12,069 bases of DNA. It comes from CANLBN01 sp050633825. Lineage in GTDB: Bacteria; Pseudomonadota; Gammaproteobacteria; Pseudomonadales; Cellvibrionaceae. Shown piece by piece: positions 1-4,431 of this stretch (position 1 is its first letter; the number at the start of each line of letters is the position of its first letter). Both the position numbers and the translations under genes were made by a program. The stretch lies in the NCBI GenBank assembly GCA_050633825.1, contig JBOEHG010000077.1, positions 1 to 12,069 on the forward strand, written 5' to 3'. The notes below the pieces were generated by a model. The model saw nothing but the letters and a program-made list of their open reading frames with translations. It did no database searches and was not told where the DNA came from.

Positions 1-926
1 TAAACACGGTGACCAAAGCCCATTAAGCGGAAAGGATCGCTCTTGTCTTTTGCTTTTGCCACATATTCATCAATGCGATCGACAGTACCAATTTCTTCTA
101 GCATCTGCAGTACGGCTTCGTTAGCGCCGCCATGTGCTGGTCCCCATAGTGCTGTGATACCTGAAGCGATACAAGCAAATGGGTTGGCGCCAGAAGAACC
201 GGCTAATCTCACTGTGGAAGTTGATGCGTTTTGTTCGTGATCTGCATGGAGTAGGAATATCTTATCCATTGCTTTGGCAATAACAGGGTTTACGTTAGGT
301 TCTTCACATGGGTTGCCAAACATCATATGCAAAAAGTTTTCTGCATAGCTCATGTGATTTTTAGGGTACATAAATGGTTGGCCAACATGGTGTTTGTAAC
401 ACATGGCCGCCAATGTTGGTATTTTTGCAATCAGTCTAAGTGCTGATATATCGCGGTGTTCTGCATTAGTGATATCGAGAGAGTCATGATAGAACGCAGA
501 TAGTGCGCCAACTGCACCACACATCATCGCCATTGGGTGGGCATCGTGGTGAAAGCCTCTAAATAAGCGAACCATGGCTTCATTGACCATAGTGTGGTTT
601 GTAATGACATCTTCAAACGCTTGTTTTTGCTCAGCGTTGGGTAGCTCACCATTTAGCATAAGATAGCAAGTCTCAAGATAGTCTGAGTGTTCCGCTAATT
701 GCTCAATAGGGTAACCACGGTGAAGGAGTACTCCTTTTCCGCCATCAATAAATGTAATCTTTGATTCACAAGATGCAGTGGCTAAAAAGCCAGGGTCGAA
801 AGTAAAGTAACCACTAGAGCCTAAATTGCGGACATCAATGACATCTGGGCCGATGGTGCCGGAAAGGATGGGTAGCTCGACGTCATCTTTGCCATCAATG
901 GATAGGCGTGCGATTTTGTCTGTCAT
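1..926 (-). CDS. gltA: Citrate synthase (type II, GltA), 3' end outside window
   Basis: Condenses acetyl-CoA with oxaloacetate to citrate in the cytoplasm, the entry step of the TCA cycle. The visible 308 residues follow E. coli GltA from the first codon. They include an N-terminal stretch with 'DVIDVRNLGSSGYFTFDPGF' typical of the large, NADH-regulated hexameric form, 'HADHEQNASTSTVR' with His227 (near the E. coli NADH-site His226), the catalytic His265 in 'WGPAHGGANEA', and the second catalytic His306 in 'GFGHRV'. The catalytic Asp near residue 362 lies beyond the window. The ATG at 926 is preceded by AAGGAG (plus-strand 932-937) with a five-base gap, which fixes the start. The gene is transcribed away from sdhA. 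Truncation is only the window edge; no frameshift is seen. Identity is secure from family knowledge. Confidence 0.98.
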   Translation of the reverse strand, partial: MTDKIARLSIDGKDDVELPILSGTIGPDVIDVRNLGSSGYFTFDPGFLATASCESKITFIDGGKGVLLHRGYPIEQLAEHSDYLETCYLMLNGELPNAEQKQAFEDVITNHTMVNEAMVRLFRGFHHDAHPMAMMCGAVGALSAFYHDSLDITNAEHRDISALRLIAKIPTLAAMCYKHHVGQPFMYPKNHMSYAENFLHMMFGNPCEEPNVNPVIAKAMDKIFLLHADHEQNASTSTVRLAGSSGANPFACIASGITALWGPAHGGANEAVLQMLEEIGTVDRIDEYVAKAKDKSDPFRLMGFGHRV

Positions 927-1003
927 GGGGACTCCTTAATATTGTTTAAGTGGAGAATAGATCTTCTTGGCTGATGTTGACAGCATGATCGTCATTTAGT
1001 GTG

Positions 1004-1075
1004 CTTTTTGCGGGTAGCAAAAAGGGGCTTCGATTCAAATGACCCAATGAAATGTACATTGGTCTGACTTCGAAG
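1004..1075 (-). promoter_or_regulatory. Two hairpins in the gltA 5' leader
   Basis: Read as gltA mRNA, this stretch can form two neighbouring hairpins. The one nearer the gene has perfect 8-bp arms (1004-1011 with 1017-1024, CTTTTTGC/GCAAAAAG) and a 5-base loop. The other has an outer 6-bp stem (1028-1033 with 1070-1075, CTTCGA/TCGAAG), an internal loop, and an inner stem of CCAATG/CATTGG (1044-1049 with 1057-1062) extended by two pairs across a bulged base. No T-run follows either stem in either direction, so these are not simple terminators. A role in gltA mRNA stability or regulation is inferred only. Confidence 0.35.
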
Positions 1076-1117
1076 GGACGGTACTTTACCTGATTAAGCG
1101 AAATACCTTAACCTCTA

Positions 1118-1123
1118 ATTGTA
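1118..1123 (-). promoter_or_regulatory. Possible gltA promoter (extended -10)
   Basis: On the minus strand this reads TACAAT preceded by TGC, an extended -10 form (TGnTACAAT). The position 17 bases upstream (AGGAAT) is a poor -35, as is common with extended -10 promoters. It would start transcription near 1111 and give gltA a leader of about 185 bases containing both hairpins. The AT-rich surroundings offer other weak hexamers, so this is the best of several candidates rather than a clear promoter. Confidence 0.35.
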
Positions 1124-1321
1124 GCAATTAAGCTTAAAAAATTCCTTTTTGTTTGTTTTTTAATCGTTTTTGGTAATTTTAAGATAAAAAATATCTATTG
1201 CTTCATTTTCTTTCTATAAATTTTGTGCTTATTTTTGGTGCGACCGTGAGCGAAAATAGAATATTTGTTCCTAAGCTCTGAGTAAAAAATAAACACTTTT
1301 TTTAAACTTTGTCGTAAAGCT

Positions 1322-1341
1322 ATAAAATGTAACAATTTTAT
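1322..1341. promoter_or_regulatory. Inverted repeat upstream of sdh promoter (possible operator)
   Basis: ATAAAAT and ATTTTAT form perfect 7-base arms around a 6-base centre (GTAACA). The centre lies about 55 bases before the predicted sdh transcription start, a position typical of an activator or of a repressor working with RNA polymerase. Sdh operons of relatives are controlled by ArcA, CRP or FNR-type proteins. The minus-strand reading TGTTACATTT matches an ArcA-like box in only 7 of 10 positions, and no CRP or FNR palindrome is seen. The regulator is therefore unknown, and AT-rich arms of this size can occur by chance. Confidence 0.3.
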
Positions 1342-1351
1342 GGCGTTTGGT

Positions 1352-1380
1352 TTGTATTTTAATGTCGCTATCACTATAAT
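1352..1380 (+). promoter_or_regulatory. Sigma70-type promoter for sdhAB
   Basis: TTGTAT (1352-1357) and a perfect TATAAT (1375-1380) are separated by 17 bases. This is the strongest -35/-10 pair in the divergent region. Transcription would begin near 1387, leaving a leader of about 366 bases before the sdhA ATG. In relatives the equivalent promoter drives sdhCDAB and often the suc genes behind it. No other convincing plus-strand promoter was found between here and sdhA. Confidence 0.6.
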
Positions 1381-1395
1381 TTCGCGCGTTTTGAG

Positions 1396-1527
1396 GGCTC
1401 TACTGGCAAAATTAGCTGAAATCAGCTATCGTCAATGGAATGTCCTCGTCGAATGCTAATTAGACAACATCAATTGGTTTTATACATTCTACACAACACA
1501 AGCTTAGTGCTTATGCTTGGTAGAGCC
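1396..1527 (+). promoter_or_regulatory. Candidate multibranched structured RNA in the sdhA leader
   Basis: A closing stem pairs 1396-1406 with 1517-1527: eight Watson-Crick pairs (GGCTCTAC/GTAGAGCC) followed by three G-U type pairs. Inside it are a 6-bp hairpin with an AAAT loop (TAGCTG/CAGCTA, 1413-1418 with 1423-1428), an 8-bp stem with one wobble pair (1436-1443 with 1484-1491), and a weak 4-bp hairpin (1500-1503 with 1509-1512). Together they make a closed multi-helix junction that begins about 10 bases after the predicted transcription start, the place and shape of a riboswitch or other cis-acting leader RNA. I do not recognise a known family. A single 8-bp inverted repeat at this spacing could arise by chance, so only the nesting and position argue for function. 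Confidence 0.35.
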
Positions 1528-1752
1528 AAAGGTAATAACGTAGGTGACGATTACAATTTATCCTGATCCCGCAGAATCACCCATATCAGCTTTGTCTGAG
1601 TATATTGAGGTGTTGTTTTCCCATTTTTCGGATAACCCGAATAATAGCTTTTTTGTATCCTTTTTTTCTGTGTCTTTATTGTCTGGCAGCACTTCTTTTT
1701 GCCGCCGACTGTTTAGACAAGTAATTTCAAGTTAACTGGTGGAGTAAAAACC

Positions 1753-3522
1753 ATGACATCTATAAGAACCGTTTCTTTTGATGGCATTGTCATTGGTGGT
1801 GGTGGCGCTGGCATGCGTGCTGCTTTACAGATGGCGCAGTCCGGTTTTAAAACGGCTGTAATCACTAAAGTTTTTCCAACGCGTTCGCACACGGTTTCTG
1901 CTCAAGGTGGTATTACTTGCTCAATTGCCAGTTCTGATCCCAACGATGATTGGCGTTGGCACATGTACGATACGGTCAAAGGTTCTGACTATATCGGCGA
2001 CCAAGACGCTATTGAATATATGTGTACTGTAGGGCCAGAAGCGATCTTTGAATTAGAGCATATGGGTCTTCCATTTTCTCGTACCGAAGAAGGCCGTATT
2101 TATCAGCGTCCTTTTGGTGGCCAGTCAAAAGACTTTGGTAAAGGTGGTCAGGCAGCGAGAACCTGTGCCGCAGCGGATCGTACAGGTCATGCCTTGTTAC
2201 ATGCGCTTTATCAGAACAACGTAAAGAATAATACAGTCTTCTTTAATGAGTGGTTTGCTGTTGATTTGGTTAAAAACCAAGATGGCGTGGTGACCGGTGT
2301 TATTGCTATTAATATTGAAGATGGCGAAGTGGTTCACGTTAAGTCAAAAGCAACAGTTTTTGCAACAGGTGGTGCAGGTCGTATTTATGCATCAACAACC
2401 AATGCCCACATCAATACGGGTGATGGTATCGGTATGGCATGTCGTGCGGGTTTCCCTATGCAAGATATGGAAATGTGGCAATTCCATCCAACCGGTATTC
2501 ATGGCGCTGGTACGCTAGTAACAGAAGGTTGCCGTGGTGAAGGTGGTTATCTGATCAATAAAGACGGAGAACGCTTTATGGAACGCTACGCACCCAATGC
2601 TAAAGATTTAGCGGGCCGTGATGTTGTTGCGCGTTCTATGATTCTTGAAATATTAGAAGGTCGTGGTTGCGGTGAAAATGGCGACCACGTGAAATTGAAG
2701 TTAGATCACTTAGGTGAAGAGACATTAAACGCTCGCTTACCAGGTATTCTTGAGTTGTCTCGTACTTTTGCGGGTGTTGATCCGGTTAAAGAACCTATCC
2801 CTGTTATTCCAACCTGTCATTATATGATGGGTGGTATTCCAACAAATGTTGATGGTCAGGCATTGACTCAGATTGACGGTAAAGATCAAGTGGTTGAAGG
2901 CTTTTACGCTTGTGGCGAAGCCGCGTGTGTATCGGTTCATGGCGCTAACCGTTTAGGCGGTAACTCTTTACTTGATTTGGTTGTCTTTGGACGTGCATCG
3001 GGCTTGTTCATTGAGAAAGCTTTGAAAGAAGGTATCGAACACCGCGATGCTTCAGAGTCTGATGTAGAAGCAGCAATGACACGCTTGAATAAACTGAATA
3101 ATAATACCGGTGGTGAATCATCATCTGTATTGCGTACTGAGTTACAGCAAGTGATGCAAAATCACTTTGGTGTATTCCGCCGTGGCGACTTTATGCAAGA
3201 AGGCGTTAAGAAACTGGCTGACTTACGCGAACGTATACTCAATGTGACATTTGATGATAAAAGTGATGCCTTTAATACGGCGCGTATTGAAGCACTTGAA
3301 TTGCAAAACTTACTTGAAGTTGCGGAAGCAACCGCAATTCCTGCTGAAGTACGTACAGAATCTCGAGGTGCTCATGCACGTGAAGATTTCCAAGAGCGTG
3401 ATGATGAGAACTGGTTGTGTCATTCCTTGTATTTCCCTGAAAACAAGAGTGTGACCAAGCGAGATGTAAACTTTGATCCGCAAACTGTCGACATGTTTGA
3501 GCCAAAAGCTCGTACTTATTAA
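1753..3522 (+). CDS. sdhA: Succinate dehydrogenase flavoprotein subunit SdhA
   Basis: Oxidises succinate to fumarate and passes electrons through FAD to the iron-sulphur subunit SdhB on the inner face of the cytoplasmic membrane (complex II). The protein is 589 residues, against 588 in E. coli, and colinear with it throughout. It shows the FAD Rossmann motif GGGGAGM at 15-21, His46 in 'RSHTVSAQGG' (the covalent FAD attachment residue), substrate-site residues His245 ('QFHPTG'), His356 ('TCHYMMGG') and Arg400 ('GANRLGGNS'), and Arg289 matching the E. coli proton-shuttle arginine. The C-terminal helical domain ends in the usual 'RTY'. GGTGGAG (1738-1744) supports the ATG. sdhB follows after 18 bases, so the two are one operon. 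What is odd is upstream: no sdhC or sdhD. Confidence 0.98.
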   Translation: MTSIRTVSFDGIVIGGGGAGMRAALQMAQSGFKTAVITKVFPTRSHTVSAQGGITCSIASSDPNDDWRWHMYDTVKGSDYIGDQDAIEYMCTVGPEAIFELEHMGLPFSRTEEGRIYQRPFGGQSKDFGKGGQAARTCAAADRTGHALLHALYQNNVKNNTVFFNEWFAVDLVKNQDGVVTGVIAINIEDGEVVHVKSKATVFATGGAGRIYASTTNAHINTGDGIGMACRAGFPMQDMEMWQFHPTGIHGAGTLVTEGCRGEGGYLINKDGERFMERYAPNAKDLAGRDVVARSMILEILEGRGCGENGDHVKLKLDHLGEETLNARLPGILELSRTFAGVDPVKEPIPVIPTCHYMMGGIPTNVDGQALTQIDGKDQVVEGFYACGEAACVSVHGANRLGGNSLLDLVVFGRASGLFIEKALKEGIEHRDASESDVEAAMTRLNKLNNNTGGESSSVLRTELQQVMQNHFGVFRRGDFMQEGVKKLADLRERILNVTFDDKSDAFNTARIEALELQNLLEVAEATAIPAEVRTESRGAHAREDFQERDDENWLCHSLYFPENKSVTKRDVNFDPQTVDMFEPKARTY

Positions 3523-3527
3523 TTTTT

Positions 3528-3532
3528 GGGAG
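3528..3532 (+). promoter_or_regulatory. Ribosome binding site setting the sdhB start at 3541
   Basis: GGGAG lies eight bases before the ATG at 3541. An upstream in-frame TTG at 3526 overlaps this site and would add five residues absent from relatives, so the ATG is preferred. Confidence 0.7.
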
Positions 3533-3540
3533 TAGTGATT

Positions 3541-4239
3541 ATGTTGCAAGTAGAAATTTATCGTTACAACCCCGAAACGGATAAAGAGCCACGTATGCAA
3601 ACCTATGAAGTCGATACGAGTGGTCGTGACTACATGGTGTTGGATATTTTGGAGATGCTAAAAGCCAAAGATGGTAGCTTAGTGTATCGCCGTTCTTGCC
3701 GAGAGGGTGTTTGTGGATCTGATGGCATGAATATTAACGGGAAAAATGGTCTTGCTTGTATCACCTCGTTATCAGAGAGTGTTAAAGATAACCGTTTAGT
3801 GTTACGTCCATTACCTGGTTTGCCAGTGATTCGTGATCTTGTGATTGATATGACCCAATTTTATGATCAGTACCGTAAAATTGAGCCATTCTTACAGAAT
3901 GATACCCCTGTTGAGGGTCGAGAGCGCCTTCAGTCTCCTGAAGATCGTGCAAAATTAGATGGCCTCTACGAATGTATTTTATGTGCCTGCTGTTCAACCA
4001 GCTGCCCTTCGTTTTGGTGGAATCCTGATAAATTTGTTGGCCCAGCTGGCTTATTGCAATCTTATCGTTTCTTGGCTGATAGCCGTGACACTAAAACCGC
4101 AGAGCGTTTAGAAAATCTAAGTGACCCGTTCAGTGTATTCCGTTGTCATGGTATTCAAAACTGTGTATCAGTTTGTCCTAAAGGCTTGAATCCAACCAGA
4201 GCCATTGGACATATCCGGTCTATGTTGCTATCACATTGA
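3541..4239 (+). CDS. sdhB: Succinate dehydrogenase iron-sulphur subunit SdhB
   Basis: Carries electrons from SdhA to ubiquinone at the membrane. At 232 residues it is close to E. coli SdhB (238). The N-terminal plant-type ferredoxin domain has 'SCREGVCGSDG' with Cys53, Cys58, the Asp61 ligand and Cys73 for the 2Fe-2S centre. The C-terminal domain has Cys145, Cys148, Cys151 and Cys212 for the 4Fe-4S centre, and Cys155, Cys202 and Cys208 for the 3Fe-4S centre. Residues matching the E. coli quinone pocket, Trp160 and His203, are retained, which implies a quinone-reducing complex that still needs SdhC/SdhD-type anchors. It follows sdhA closely and is succeeded by two hairpins before sucA. No defect is seen. 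Confidence 0.98.
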   Translation: MLQVEIYRYNPETDKEPRMQTYEVDTSGRDYMVLDILEMLKAKDGSLVYRRSCREGVCGSDGMNINGKNGLACITSLSESVKDNRLVLRPLPGLPVIRDLVIDMTQFYDQYRKIEPFLQNDTPVEGRERLQSPEDRAKLDGLYECILCACCSTSCPSFWWNPDKFVGPAGLLQSYRFLADSRDTKTAERLENLSDPFSVFRCHGIQNCVSVCPKGLNPTRAIGHIRSMLLSH

Positions 4240-4263
4240 TAGTCAGAAATTTTTAGTATTATC

Positions 4264-4285
4264 ACTGCTACTCTTTAGTAGCAGT
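4264..4285 (+). promoter_or_regulatory. Hairpin 1 between sdhB and sucA
   Basis: A perfect 9-bp stem (ACTGCTACT/AGTAGCAGT) closes on a CTTT loop, 24 bases after the sdhB stop. It is followed by AAGAGTATTT rather than a T-run, so it is not a standard terminator. It may protect the sdhAB message from 3' exonucleases or form part of a processing site between sdh and suc messages; both are inferences. Confidence 0.45.
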
Positions 4286-4302
4286 AAGAGTATTTATACG
4301 TG

Positions 4303-4331
4303 AGAGTGACGGTTATGCCGTCACTCTTTAT
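4303..4331 (+). terminator. Hairpin 2 between sdhB and sucA, weak terminator
   Basis: A perfect 10-bp GC-containing stem (AGAGTGACGG/CCGTCACTCT, 4303-4312 with 4318-4327) with a TTATG loop is followed only by TTATG, a very short U-tract. It looks like a partial terminator or a stabilising hairpin that would reduce, not stop, transcription from sdhAB into sucA. No clear new promoter is visible between it and sucA, so read-through is likely needed. Confidence 0.45.
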
Positions 4332-4431
4332 GTCCGCATATCTTACTTATGCAAGTAGCGTTTTGATCGTATGCCTGAATAACGTCAGCTGCATACTGTG
4401 TAATTGAAATTAACAGAGAGAGATTCTGTCC

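Larger units (their letters stand above)
927..1752. other. Divergent gltA / sdhA control region lacking sdhC and sdhD
   Basis: These 826 bases are the longest stretch without a recognisable gene. The half near gltA (927-1123) is the gltA leader and likely promoter. The middle (1124-1320) is very AT-rich with poly-A and poly-T runs and nothing firm. From 1322 on there is an inverted repeat, a good plus-strand promoter, a foldable leader and a T-rich stretch before sdhA. In relatives sdhC (about 125 codons) and sdhD (about 115 codons) sit directly before sdhA. Here no frame shows the SdhC 'HR.SG' helix or the SdhD 'HAW.G' haem-ligand motif, and all three plus frames contain stops before 1566. 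The only long open frames near sdhA are 57-63 codons and unlike either protein. Confidence 0.8.

Noticed and set aside
1..926. Truncated gltA as a pseudogene
   Set aside because: The frame is open to the first base of the window and the protein matches the family throughout; the break is the window boundary.
1435..1566. 43-codon ATG frame inside the sdhA leader
   Set aside because: No ribosome site, no recognisable product, and it overlaps the candidate RNA structure.
1544..1735. 63-codon GTG frame as a real gene
   Set aside because: No good ribosome site, composition rich in Ser and Phe as expected from T-rich DNA, and no resemblance to a known protein. Kept only as a point to check.
3526..3540. 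TTG start for sdhB five codons upstream
   Set aside because: The TTG overlaps the GGGAG ribosome site that serves the ATG at 3541, and the added residues have no counterpart in the family.
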